From assembly GCF_001746295.1 (NCBI RefSeq), contig NZ_MJAH01000031.1, positions 1-64,000 of the forward strand: a stretch of DNA of 64,000 nucleotides, given 5' to 3'. Positions 9,494-18,151 of this stretch are shown here, in pieces. The notes beneath the pieces are model-generated. The model made no database searches. It was not told where the DNA came from and worked only from the letters and a program-made list of their open reading frames with translations. Origin of the DNA: Streptomyces sp. LUP47B (GTDB taxonomy: Bacteria; Actinomycetota; Actinomycetes; Streptomycetales; Streptomycetaceae). The position numbers were made by a program, and so were the translations under genes. Positions within the stretch are counted from its first letter, which is position 1. Each line of letters opens with the position of its first letter.

Positions 9494-10340
9494 TCAGGCA
9501 GACGGCAAGTCCGAGGAAGGCCTCGTGGATGTCGTCGCGGCGTTCCCAGCGGATGCGCAGGCGGCGGAAACCGTGCAGCCAGGAGATCGTCCGCTCGACG
9601 ACCCATCGGAAGGTGCCCAGGCCGGTGCCGTGCGGTTGTCCTCGTTCGGCGATCGCAGGCTGGATGCCGCGTTGCCGCAGGAGTCGTCGGTACTTGTCGT
9701 GGTCGTAGCCGCGGTCCGCGAAGAGCATGTCGGGCCGCCGACGCGGTCGGCCGACGACTCCGGCCACGGCCGGGATCTTGTCCAGCAGGGGCAGCAGTTG
9801 GGTGACGTCGTTGCGGTTTCCGCCGGTCAGCGACACCGCGAGCGGGATGCCCTGGCCGTCGGTGATGAGGTGGTGTTTGCTGCCCGGCCGTGCGCGGTCG
9901 ACCGGGCTGGGCCCGCTTTTGGGCCCCTGCGTGCGGCCCTAACGTGGGAGGAGTCGATCACCGCCCGCGACCAGTCCAGCTGGTTCTTCGACCGCAGCTT
10001 GTTCAGCAGGAGTTGATGCAGCTTCTCCCAGACGCCGGCCTCGTTCCAGGCAGCCAGGCGGCGCCAGCAGGTCATGCCCGAGCCGAAGCCCAGTTCCTGG
10101 GGCAGGTACTCCCACTGGATTCCGGTGTGCAGCACGAACAGGATGCCGCACAAGGCCTGCCGGTCGGGCACCCGCGGCCGTCCCTCGACCTGCTTCGGCG
10201 GCGGCTCGGGCAGCAACGGCTCGATCAGCGACCACAGTTCATCCGAGACGATCCACGGCCGCGACTGTCTCTTCCCCACGGCCAGACCAACGATCCAGCG
10301 GGCCAACAGTCACATGATCAACAGCTTTTGTTAGAGCCAG
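9456..10340 (-). mobile_element. IS5-family insertion sequence (885 bp), copy 1
   Basis: The element is bounded by imperfect inverted repeats, CTGGCCCTAACAAAG on the left and CTGGCTCTAACAAAAG (read inward) on the right, and flanked by the direct repeat TTA at 9453-9455 and 10341-10343. It carries one transposase split in two frames on the minus strand. Size, TNA target duplication and frameshifted transposase fit the IS427-type group of the IS5 family. A second element of exactly the same length and layout lies at 49264-50148. The insertion broke the end of the repeat-protein gene. Confidence 0.9.
9462..10306 (-). CDS. IS5-family transposase, made by -1 frameshift of orfA and orfB
   Basis: DDE transposase catalysing cut and strand transfer of the IS. 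orfA (10306 to 9827, 159 residues) holds the N-terminal domain (RPWIVSDELWSLIEPLLPEP) and the first aspartate in DSSHVRA. orfB (ending at 9462) holds the second aspartate in FADRGYDHD and the glutamate in VERTISWLHGF. The heptamer C-CCA-AAA (minus strand, 9923 to 9917) sits in the orfA frame exactly where a -1 slip gives the conserved continuation GPSPVDRARPGSKHH. This is a programmed frameshift, not decay, because the second IS copy has the same arrangement. Confidence 0.88.
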
Positions 10341-10399
10341 TTAACGCCGCCGTCGCCGCGCCGACGGCGGCCCGACGCCGAGAGACGACACCCACGTAG

Positions 10400-10620
10400 C
10401 GATCACGCACAGGGCAGCCTCCGTCGGCCATCGACTGACGCCAACGCGCTGGGCGAGTGGTTGCGACTCTCATCAACATTCCGCACACCAGCAAAGGCGA
10501 CTGCTCCAGCAACTCGTCTACAAACGTTCCTCCTTCTCGCCTACGCAGCCACAGCACGGTGCCCTGGCCGGGCCCGAGAGCCTGAGTCGCGAAAGCCTCG
10601 GGCAGGGCTGGACGGAGCGG
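10400..10620. other. Intergenic region downstream of the disrupted repeat-protein gene
   Basis: About 220 bases following the original stop codon of the repeat-protein gene. No gene, RNA or clear hairpin is recognised. Confidence 0.35.
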
Positions 10621-11196
10621 ATGCTGTTCGACACCGTCGCCGCCGTGGTGCCCGGCGCCCGGGCCGTGCGGCGCCACCTGGACGACGTGGGCTGCACCGC
10701 CTCGTACGAAGACGTCCAGGGCCACTTCCCCGTGCACCCCGACGCCGATCGCCCCGAAGCGGATCGACGGCACCCTCACCAGCATCCGCGCCGTTCGGCG
10801 CCGGGTCGGCCCCGACAACCGGTCCAACCTCCTGGAGAGGAACGACCGCAGGCGCATCCACTGGATCGATCCGGCCCTCCTGGAGGGCCTCAAGCGTGCT
10901 TTCGACCTTGCCGACGCCCCGCCCGACCTGCTGCGCCGCTGCCCACGGCGAGGTCCATCGAGATCCAGGCCTCCGTGCCGCTGGAGGGGATCGATCCGAT
11001 CCGTGTCCCGGGGGGCTACTGCCTGGTGCCGGACGGTCAAGTGGCGGCGAAGCCGTACAAACTGCTGCGGCAGGGGGCGTCGAGGGTGGCGATCGCCAAG
11101 TACGCCTGGAGCGCGTGGGAACGCCTCGGACTGCTGCGTACTGACGGAGATCACTTATTCCTGGCGCGGCGGGGTATTCCGTGCGCTCAGGCTTAG
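10621..11196 (+). pseudogene. Unrecognised gene remnant with two compensating frame changes
   Basis: Protein-like sequence can be followed across frames: MLFDTVAAVVPGARAVRRHL in the first frame, then from about 10742 APKRIDGTLTSIRAVRRRVG and RRRIHWIDPALLEGLKRAFD in the next, then from about 10954 VPLEGIDPIRVPGGYCLVPD and KLLRQGASRVAIAKYAWSAW back in the first. None of the pieces matches a family I can name. The composition and the frame changes suggest one decayed gene of about 190 codons rather than three genes. Confidence 0.4.
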
Positions 11197-11714
11197 CGAC
11201 GCTGAGGCCAGGGGTAACCGAGTTGCCTGGCGAAAACCCTGGTGAGCCACCGCAGACCTCGGTGGCTTGGCGTGGGTCAGCTGCGACGAGTTGCTCAGCG
11301 AGCCGTTCAGTTTGGTCTGCCGGGTCGTCACTGGAGACGGCGAGGATCATCCGGAACTGCAGCCGCGAACGGTCTTCCTTGATAGCGGAGCGGCCCGGAT
11401 GGAAGAGGAAGACGTTGATCAGGCATCCTCGCCGATCTCTTGAACGCGGCGGCGTGACCGCCGCCCGATGCCCTGGCACGCCAAGGAACGGTGCAGAACC
11501 GAAGCGCCGTCGATCTTATGTGGAAGGGGGTCGCACCGTCCGCGACAGCGGCTGATCAGGGCTCTGCCTGATACGCCCGGTGCCGTCTGGGCGTCGCCCT
11601 CGAGCGGGCCCGCACGAAAGCGATGCGGCCACTCCCGGCCACGGCGGTACCGCAGGGATCCTGTGCTGTCAGGCCCAACAACCGAACGGAAAGGTCATCA
11701 GGAAGGGGCAGAGG
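11197..11714. other. Gap with a possible minus-strand coding remnant
   Basis: About 520 bases without a clear gene. On the minus strand, roughly 11425 to 11235, an open frame reads INVFLFHPGRSAIKEDRSRL followed by FRMILAVSSDDPADQTERLA, which looks protein-like but matches no family I recognise and lacks a sensible stop. The rest shows nothing. Confidence 0.3.
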
Positions 11715-12647
11715 CTAGGGCACCTTGTATCCGGCGGCGCGGAACAGTTCGTACCATTCGGATCGGGTGAGCGGGAGGTCGGAACCGAGCGCGGCGGCCG
11801 TGACGCGTTCTGGCGTGGTCGTGCCGAGCACGACCTGCATCTGCGCGGGATGGCGCGTGATCCAGGCGACCGCGATCGCCTCGGCCGGCACGCCGTACTT
11901 GTCGCTCAGCCGGTCGATCACCGCGTTCAACTCGGGGAAGCGATCGGAACCGAGGAACGGGCCGTCGAAGAATCCGGCCTGGAAAGGCGACCACGCCTGG
12001 ATCGTGATGTCGTGCAGGCGGCAGTAGTCGACGATTCCGTCATCACGTACGACCGACTGATCGAGGTCCTGCATATTCGCGGCAACGCCCTGCGCGATCA
12101 TCGGCGCGTGAGTGATCGACACTTGCAGCTGGTTCGCCACGATGGGTTGCGTGACGTGCTTGCGCAGCAGGTCGAGCTGTCGGGGGGTCTGGTTGGAGAC
12201 GCCGAAAGCACGCACTTTGCCTGCCGCCGACAGCTCGTCGAAGGCGCGGGCCACCTCTTCCGGCTCGACGAGAGCGTCGGGACGGTGCAGCAGCAGGATG
12301 TCGAGATAGTCCGTGCCCAATGCCTGAAGTGAACCGTTCACGGACTCGATGATGTGGTGGTGAGAGAAGTCGAAGTACGGCCCGTCCTTGACGATGCCTG
12401 CCTTCGACTGAATGACGAACTGCTCACGCTCCGACGAGCTGAGCTTCATGGCTTCAGCGAAACGACGCTCACAACCGTGGTCGTCCGAGCCGTAGACATC
12501 GGCGTGATCGAGGAACGTGATGCCGGCGTCGCGCGCAGTGTTCACCAGCCTGCGCACCGCCTCGTCGGTCATGTTCTCGATGCGCATCAGGCCAAGGACG
12601 ACGTTGGGGACCACGATGTCGGTGCCGGGCAGAATGAAGGTCTTCAT
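11715..12647 (-). CDS. Aldo/keto reductase
   Basis: NAD(P)H-dependent cytoplasmic oxidoreductase of the AKR superfamily, 310 residues, close in layout to the YdhF/YcsN group. The catalytic tetrad is visible as D47 and Y52 (FLDHADVYG), K82 (IQSKAG) and H121 (LLHRPD). The barrel continues with KVRAFGVSNQTPRQLDLL and the C-terminal cofactor loop VVLGTTTPERV. The ATG at 12647 is preceded by GAAAGAAG. Upstream on the same strand lies a decayed gene from a different AKR subgroup, so this may be the surviving member of an oxidoreductase pair. The substrate is unknown. Confidence 0.93.
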   Translation of the reverse strand: MKTFILPGTDIVVPNVVLGLMRIENMTDEAVRRLVNTARDAGITFLDHADVYGSDDHGCERRFAEAMKLSSSEREQFVIQSKAGIVKDGPYFDFSHHHIIESVNGSLQALGTDYLDILLLHRPDALVEPEEVARAFDELSAAGKVRAFGVSNQTPRQLDLLRKHVTQPIVANQLQVSITHAPMIAQGVAANMQDLDQSVVRDDGIVDYCRLHDITIQAWSPFQAGFFDGPFLGSDRFPELNAVIDRLSDKYGVPAEAIAVAWITRHPAQMQVVLGTTTPERVTAAALGSDLPLTRSEWYELFRAAGYKVP

Positions 12648-12674
12648 GTGCTTCTTTCGCTGTGACTTGACGTT

Positions 12675-13093
12675 TCAGACGGAGGAAAGTGCGAACTGGT
12701 CAGCCGTGGGCTCGAGACCGGGCCCGGCTGCGGAGTCGCGGTGCTTGCGGAGCGCGAGGCGGCGAGGTCCTTCACGTTGGTCGATACCGCCAGGGCAGGA
12801 AGCAAAGGCCGCCCCGGCTGGGGTGGAAGGCGGGCGAGAACTGGTCCTGCACCGACACGAGCCGTTCGCCGGGCACCTCGCGGGCTCGTGGGCTACGTCG
12901 GTCTGCGAGACGCCGGCGTTCGAGATGCCGGCCATCACGACGACACCCTCGTCGAGCAACTCCCACGTTGCACCCACCGTGAGGGCGGGCTCGGACGATG
13001 GAACCGGTAGGGACTGATCGCGTCGACGGGACTGATCGCGTCGACGGCGCCGATCGGGGAGACGGTCCGGTCGTCGAGAGTGCGATGCTGCAT
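12675..13093 (-). pseudogene. Aldo/keto reductase pseudogene with internal deletion and tandem duplication
   Basis: The ATG at 13093 opens with MQHRTLDDRTVSPIGA, a normal AKR N-terminus, but then runs into two copies of an 18-bp tandem repeat (13011-13046 region, coding VDAISP twice). In another frame the sequence resumes with ELLDEGVVVMAGISNAGVSQ and, after a further frame change, GERLVSVQDQFSPAFHPSRG and FLPWRYRP. These correspond to the second half of an AKR barrel. The middle, with the catalytic residues, is missing, so it is non-functional. Confidence 0.6.
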
Positions 13094-13324
13094 GAGTTTC
13101 CTCCTCCCGGACGCCTTGGCGAGTGCGCGGTGCAGTGCGACGTCGCGTGCTCACTCTAGAAATCACCGATCTGGAAATCCAACAGCTGTTGGTTCTGATA
13201 TTGAGAACTGTGGGATGTGAATGGATCTGCGCCAGACGGCGTGGGTGCCTGCGATCGCTGAGTGCGCGACCGCCTTGACTTCCGCTCGCCCTCCTATGGG
13301 GAGGTGATGCCTACCACGGTCGGC

Positions 13325-13750
13325 TGACTGCCAGCAGACCTGGCAGGTCGGCTCGAGCCGTCCGATGCGATGGAAGCTGCGGCCGAACTTCGCGGCCTTT
13401 TACTCCAGCATCGTCACGGACGCGGACCATCCCGCGTCGTGGATGAACTTGGGCAGCCGCGTACGGGCGAGCCCCTTCATCGCCAGGTCCTCAACGGCAA
13501 TCGCTTGGTGATCGCGAATGATCCTCGTTGAGCGCTGGTGGTGGAACTCGCGCCGTGCGTCGGCCACCCACGCGTAAGCGCGGGGCGGCCTTGATGCGAG
13601 CCTTGTCCCTGTTCTTCGATCCCTTGACCCTGCGGAACAGGCGGCGCTGTTCCCTCTTGAGTTTCTTCTCGGCCCGGCGCAAGAAGCGCGGGGCGTCGAT
13701 CTTCGTGCCGTCGGACAGAACCGCGAAGTGTCCCAGGCCCAGATCTCTGG
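13325..13750 (-). pseudogene. tnpB: IS200/IS605-family TnpB remnant
   Basis: Reading down the minus strand gives LGHFAVLSDGTKIDAPRFLR and AEKKLKREQRRLFRRVKGSK, then in another frame WVADARREFHHQRSTRIIRD, AIAVEDLAMKGLARTRL and HDAGWSASVTMLE. An in-frame TAA follows, and then the continuation KAAKFGRSFHRIGRLEPTCQ-VC with the first zinc-finger cysteines. The first RuvC aspartate region (DLGLGHF) is at the very start of the fragment, so the N-terminal third is missing. At least one frameshift and one stop make it inactive. Confidence 0.7.
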
Positions 13751-14116
13751 GCCGGGTCCGGTGCAGCGAGGTGAACGCCCCGTACGGCCCCTCGACAAAG
13801 GCGCGGCTGCTGACCTGGACGTTTCGCAGGCCGGCGCTGGTGCTGCCCGCCGCCTTCGCCGTGAGGCGCAGCCCTATTCCGCCTGGCGCCGCCGATAGGG
13901 GTTGGCCAGCCGCCAGTGGTTGTGCCCGGGGAACCGCCGAAGCAGAACTGACCCGCCCTGGCCGGCAGCTTGTCGAGGTGTCGGCCGGTGACGTACACGG
14001 AGACCACGTTGTCCGACTCCGTGCACCACGGCCGCGACGCGGAACCGGTGGTAGGCGTTGCGCCACAGCGGCATGACGACTCGGCCCTCCGTGTGGGCCG
14101 CATACGGACCAGCCAC
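13750..14116 (-). pseudogene. Ferric-reductase-like FAD-binding oxidoreductase remnant
   Basis: Minus-strand pieces in shifting frames read VVMPLWRNAYHRFRVAAVVH, VVSVYVTGRHLDKLPARAGQ, FPGHNHWRLANPY, then RLTAKAAGSTSAGLRNVQVS and FVEGPYGAFTSLHRTRP. This is the order found at the start of the ferredoxin-reductase-type FAD domain in actinobacterial ferric-reductase-like membrane proteins. The sequence then passes directly into TnpB at about 13750. Both the membrane part and the NAD-binding part are absent. Confidence 0.55.
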
Positions 14117-14182
14117 CGGCGAGCCGTCGGCTATCTGGCGCCCGCCCTTCCGAATCGATCCGCGCGCCGCCGAAGGAGAAGG

Positions 14183-15799
14183 TCAGGCGGCGAGCACGCG
14201 TGTGTGGAGCTCTGTGACGATCTTGCGTGCCGAGGAGATCGCCCCGTGCTGCCAGGCGTCGAGATAGCTCAGGTAGTCGCCGGCGAAGTACACATTGCCC
14301 TGCGCCATGTTGAGTGGCGCGTACGCCGGCGCGTCGGGGCCTCCGGGCATCGAGTGCCAGGCGCCCTCGAGGTACGGGGCGAGCTTCCACTGATGGGAGA
14401 AGGAAGTCGCCAGCTCGGTACGGTACTTGTCGCCGTGGATCATGACGCCCTGCGCGACGGCACGCTCCAGCCGTTGAGTCGGGGTGAGCGCCGAATACAC
14501 GTCCGAGTGAGCACCGGTGTTGTAGTAGCCGATGATCAGGCCACGGTCGCCGAGGTGGCCATAGGACGGGTACCAGATGTGGTCCAGGTCCATGTCGGTC
14601 TCGGTAATGCCGCCGAAGATTCTGAGGTCCTTCTCCCACCACCGGGTCTTGTACTCGAGGCCGATCTTGGAGGCGTTGGCGGGCTTCACGGCGAGAAGCG
14701 CGGTCTGCACCGTGGTGCCGAGGTTGTGCGGGGTCTTGGCGAGGACATGCGGTGCCAGGGTGGCGATGCAGTAGTCGGCCTTGACCACACGGGTTCGGCC
14801 GCCTTGGGTGTAGGTGACCACCACGCCGTCCGTAGTGTTCTTGATATCGGTCACGGCCGCGCCGGTGCGGATCTTCTCGTGTCCGACGGCTCGCGCGAAA
14901 GCCTTGGGTATCTGGTCCATCCCGCCGACCGGCTGGAACATCAGCATCGCCTGGTCGTAACCGAATTCGAACGAGAAGGTGCGGCCCACGTTGGAGGCAA
15001 AGACGTCCGACAGTGACGGAACGCTGCCGAGTTCCTCACCGGGCGTGCCGGAGGCGCCGGGGTCGACGGTGAACCCGCGGTGTTCGGTGCCGGTGTACGT
15101 GTAGTCGGCGCCGAGCGAGCCGTAGCTCTTGAGGAAGGTGAGCAGCCGCTCCTTGTCGTCGGCCGTCAACTCGCCGTCGAGAGCGCCTGCGTTGGTTGCC
15201 TTGGAGAGCAGCTCGGAGACATAGCCGTATACGTCGGCTTTCGCGGTCCGGTATTGGACCGGTTTCGTCATGCCCCGGCCGGGGTTGTAGATGAGCGCAC
15301 TGGCATTGGTGTTGGTGAAGACCTCGATCGGTACGCCGAGTTCGCGGCAGTAGTCGAGGGTGACCATCCATTGGGCGAGGCGGGCCGGGCCTGCATTCAT
15401 GTACTGGCCGTCGCTGAAGTGGGCTGTCTGGCTGATGCCGTTGATGTCCGTGAGGCTGTCGCCGCCGCGGATGGTGAGGTTTCGGCCACCGACGCGGTCC
15501 CGGGCCTCGAGGATCGTACAGTCGTAGCCGGCCTTCCCCAGCTCGTAAGCCGAGGTGAGGCCCGCGATGCCCCCTCCGATGACGACCACTCTGGCGGGCT
15601 TGCCGCCGCGTCCCTGAAGGGTGAAGTCGCTGCGGCGTGGTGCCTGGAAGGACGCCTCCTTCTCTGCCGCGTAGGCGGCCGTGGGCGCGAGGCCGAGCGC
15701 CCCCATGGTGGCGAACATGGCTCCGGCGCCACCGGCAACTCCTACGCGGCGAAGGAACGCTCGGCGACTCGTTCCCGGCCCGACCTGAGGCTGTGCCAT
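14183..15799 (-). CDS. Tat-exported flavin-containing monoamine oxidase
   Basis: FAD-dependent oxidase of the amine oxidase superfamily that oxidises an amine or L-amino acid outside the cell. The 538-residue protein starts at an ATG with GGGAG 8 bases upstream. It opens with a twin-arginine signal (SRRAFLRR at 11-18, then a hydrophobic stretch ending AAYAAE near 46). The dinucleotide-binding motif VVIGGGIAGLTSAYELGKAG starts near 72 and is followed by LEARDRVGGRNLT. A conserved FAD-contact segment (GNVYFAGDYLSYLDAWQHGA) is near the C-terminus. Tryptophan/L-amino-acid oxidase relatives share this layout, but the substrate is not determined. The frame stays open upstream of the ATG through IS256 debris, which should not be counted as protein. 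Confidence 0.92.
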   Translation of the reverse strand: MAQPQVGPGTSRRAFLRRVGVAGGAGAMFATMGALGLAPTAAYAAEKEASFQAPRRSDFTLQGRGGKPARVVVIGGGIAGLTSAYELGKAGYDCTILEARDRVGGRNLTIRGGDSLTDINGISQTAHFSDGQYMNAGPARLAQWMVTLDYCRELGVPIEVFTNTNASALIYNPGRGMTKPVQYRTAKADVYGYVSELLSKATNAGALDGELTADDKERLLTFLKSYGSLGADYTYTGTEHRGFTVDPGASGTPGEELGSVPSLSDVFASNVGRTFSFEFGYDQAMLMFQPVGGMDQIPKAFARAVGHEKIRTGAAVTDIKNTTDGVVVTYTQGGRTRVVKADYCIATLAPHVLAKTPHNLGTTVQTALLAVKPANASKIGLEYKTRWWEKDLRIFGGITETDMDLDHIWYPSYGHLGDRGLIIGYYNTGAHSDVYSALTPTQRLERAVAQGVMIHGDKYRTELATSFSHQWKLAPYLEGAWHSMPGGPDAPAYAPLNMAQGNVYFAGDYLSYLDAWQHGAISSARKIVTELHTRVLAA

Positions 15800-16034
15800 G
15801 ACTGGGCTCCCATTCGATCTGGAATGAAGACCGGGGAAGCCTCCCAATGATCGATTACGGCCCGTGGATTGTTGATGTGACCCACACGTTTCTGCAAGCT
15901 CGTATCTCGAAAGGACAGGGTGGCGTGTTCGTGGCATCGGGTGGGTGTCAGCAGGATGGGATGCTGGGTGCCCGGTCGTGGGGACAGTTGCGGCCCGGTC
16001 GGTCACGACCGCGGGAGTGGTGTATTGACGGCAC
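15800..16034. promoter_or_regulatory. Upstream region of the amine oxidase gene
   Basis: About 235 bases between the amine oxidase start and IS256 debris. It should contain the oxidase promoter, but no confident promoter element or operator was found. Confidence 0.3.
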
Positions 16035-16700
16035 CCGGTGATCTCGTTTTGAGGCAATGCGGTGAGTTCGGTGGGCAGGGCGGTGTCGTCGGTTTCTGAT
16101 TCGATCGGGTGGAGGCGGGCCTTGGCCGGCCGGTCGAGTTCCATGTAGCGGCGTGCTTCAGTCCATTCGTCGTTCCGCTCAGCCCGACCGCGCCGACGAG
16201 CCGGATCACGGCGGTGCGGTTGGGAAGGATCGCGACCACGTCGGTGCGACGGCGGATCTCCTTGTTCAGCCGCTCCTGCGTTTGTTGGACCAGATAGCCC
16301 GCGGGAACGCGGTGAAGGCCGGCAGGTCGTGCTGTGCGGTGTCCAAGTGGGTTGCGGCTTGGGGAATTTGGTCTCCAGCGCGTCCAGGAGGTGCCGTATC
16401 TGGGCTTGGTCGGCGTCGGTGTCGGGCTGTTCGAAGCCGGTGCGTAGCAGGGTGGCCACCCATGGCTGGGCCGATTTCGGAACCTGGCTCAGCAAATGTC
16501 GGGTCGTGCGTGCGGCATCGCTGCTACGAAGCACCCGGTAGGACCGCGCCGATGGCATCAACGAGGCCGTCGTGCGCGTGGGAGATCACCACGCGGACTC
16601 CGGACAGGCCGTGGGCGGGGGAGCGCGGGAAGGTGCCGACCGCGATGAGCGCATGGACGTTGACGATGCCGCCGCCCTCGCGGACCAGAGAGCAGGACCT
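16035..16700 (-). pseudogene. IS256/Mutator-family transposase remnant
   Basis: Minus-strand pieces read GLSGVRVVISHAHDGLVDAI and GAVLPGAS, then (after a stop) VPKSAQPWVATLLRTGFEQP, TDADQAQIRHLLDALETKFP, FTAFPRAIWSNK, VVAILPNRTAVIRLVGAVGL and AERNDEWTEARRYMELD. They are spread over different frames. Order and content match the C-terminal half of a Mutator-type transposase. Several frameshifts and at least one stop show decay, and the catalytic N-terminal part is absent. Confidence 0.7.
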
Positions 16701-16760
16701 GGCGGTATACGGGGAAAATCCAGGGGATGGAACGGCGGCGCGCTGCTACGGTCGGGCGCC

Positions 16761-17264
16761 ATGAGCTGGCTTCCCGATGACTTCGTCCACCCCGTCCTGG
16801 TACCGCTGCCGGGCGGTGCTCATCACCTGCGGCCGATCCGGGAGGCGGACACCCCGCTCGACTATCCGGCTGTGATGGGTTCGCGCGAGCGGCTGTGGAC
16901 CATCTTCGGCCCGGCCTGGGGCTGGCCCGCGGCCACCATGACCTACGAGGCCGACCAGGCCGACCTGTTGCGGCACGAGAAGGAGATCGCCGCCCACCAG
17001 TCCTTCAACTACGCGCTGTTCGACGCGGCGGAGACAGCTCTGCTCGGCTGCGTTTACATCGACCCACCGGAGAAGGCCGGCGCGGACGGCGAGATCTCCT
17101 GGTGGGTGGTGGACGAGCTGGTGGGCAGCAAGGTCGAGCAGGCCCTCGACGCGCTGGTGCCGCAGTGGATCGCCGCCGACTGGCCGTTCGAGCGGCCGCG
17201 CTTCATCGGCCGCGAGATCTCCTGGTCGGACTGGCTCGCCCTGCCGGAGCGTCCCGAGGGGTAA
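16761..17264 (+). CDS. GNAT-like N-acetyltransferase
   Basis: A 167-residue protein starting at the ATG of MSWLPDDFVHPVLVPLPGGA. The order of elements (LRPIREADTPLDYPAVMGSR, a central ALFDAAETALLGCVYIDPPE strand pair, then ISWWVVDELVGS) is that of small GNAT-fold acetyltransferases, although the pyrophosphate-binding loop is not obvious. The acceptor is unknown. There is no good ribosome-binding site; TACGGT lies 8 bases upstream of the ATG, so a leaderless or near-leaderless transcript is possible. It is flanked by IS256 debris and a zinc-finger fragment. Confidence 0.75.
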   Translation: MSWLPDDFVHPVLVPLPGGAHHLRPIREADTPLDYPAVMGSRERLWTIFGPAWGWPAATMTYEADQADLLRHEKEIAAHQSFNYALFDAAETALLGCVYIDPPEKAGADGEISWWVVDELVGSKVEQALDALVPQWIAADWPFERPRFIGREISWSDWLALPERPEG

Positions 17265-17411
17265 GCCGCAGGAACGACGACCTGACAGCCGCTACTCCCA
17301 CGGGTTGTGCCGCGCCTATCCGTGACGAGCGGAACACGTCAATCACACCCGGAAAGACAACAGCTTTGAAGGGTTCCAGACCGCCGGCCCGATTGCATCT
17401 GGGGGCGGGGC

Positions 17412-17558
17412 ATGCACCGGCTGCCGCGCTGCGAGACGACTGAGTGCGGCACGGCCTTCGCCGACACCTCGCGCACCGGACGACAGCGCTACTGCTCCCT
17501 GCGCTGCGCCAACCGCGACGCCGTCCGCAGACACCGGGCGCGAGCCACGCTCACCTGA
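17412..17558 (+). pseudogene. CGNR-type zinc-finger C-terminal fragment
   Basis: A 48-codon open frame reads CGTAFADTSRTGRQRYCSLR, then CANRDAVRRHRARA. This is the C-terminal CGNR zinc finger normally found after an ABATE-type stress domain in about 180-residue regulators, with cysteines in the usual CxxxxC and CxxxC spacing. The N-terminal domain is missing upstream. It could be expressed as a micro-protein but is more likely the tail of a deleted gene. Confidence 0.5.
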
Positions 17559-17689
17559 CCAGTTGACGGCACGAACTCATGGTCGCCTTCGCTCGTCTTG
17601 CAGCTCTGCCCCGGCCCGCCACCTAGCCAGAAACGCGGTCTCTGCCCACCCACGACTGAGGAACTCTGGAGAACCCGACCCCGCGCCGC

Positions 17690-18130
17690 AACAGGGTCCT
17701 GGACGCCCTCCAGCGGGCGGAGCGCAAAGTGTTCACTCGGCTCATGCCGAAATCCGCGAAGGCCCAGATGGAATTCCTCTACACCCACACGCGCGCGAAG
17801 CGCCCGGTTCGACGCGCGGCGCGAGCACCTGGCCACGACGAACGCGGCGGGGCGGAGCTCGTGGGATGGAAGCGCATCGAGCAGCTGCTCGCCGACGCGG
17901 CCCCGGACGGCGTCTACGAATCGGACGCCGACGACGTCGTCCAGGCGGAGCTCGCCACCGACGCCGCGGCCGCCGCCGCGCGGGAAGCCGAGCTGCGTGA
18001 AGCCGCAGGGGTCGCGGCCCGCGCCGATGAACTCCAGGCGCTGCGCGAGCTCGGCACGCTGGAGCGCGCCGAGCCCCGCGCGGGCGACGAAGCCGTACGT
18101 GACGAACTCACCCGGCGGTCGGCGCCCTCG
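17690..18130 (+). pseudogene. Terminal-protein (Tpg)-like remnant
   Basis: The frame beginning near 17672 reads RVLDALQRAERKVFTRLMPK followed by SAKAQMEFLYTHTRAKR. This resembles the N-terminus of Tpg, the protein bound to telomeres of linear Streptomyces replicons (AFTRPxPKSAxAQMRFL). Downstream the frame stays open (GWKRIEQLLADAAPDGVYES, then an alanine- and glutamate-rich helix) but no longer looks like Tpg, and a Tpg-like segment (ARREHLATT) occurs in another frame. No credible start codon precedes it. The identification rests on one 40-residue block. Confidence 0.4.
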
Positions 18131-18151
18131 TCTCCGCACGTCGCGAGGGAG

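Noticed and set aside
14183..16561. 792-residue form of the amine oxidase
   Set aside because: The upstream 254 codons are IS256 debris; the Tat signal and ribosome-binding site place the start at 15799.
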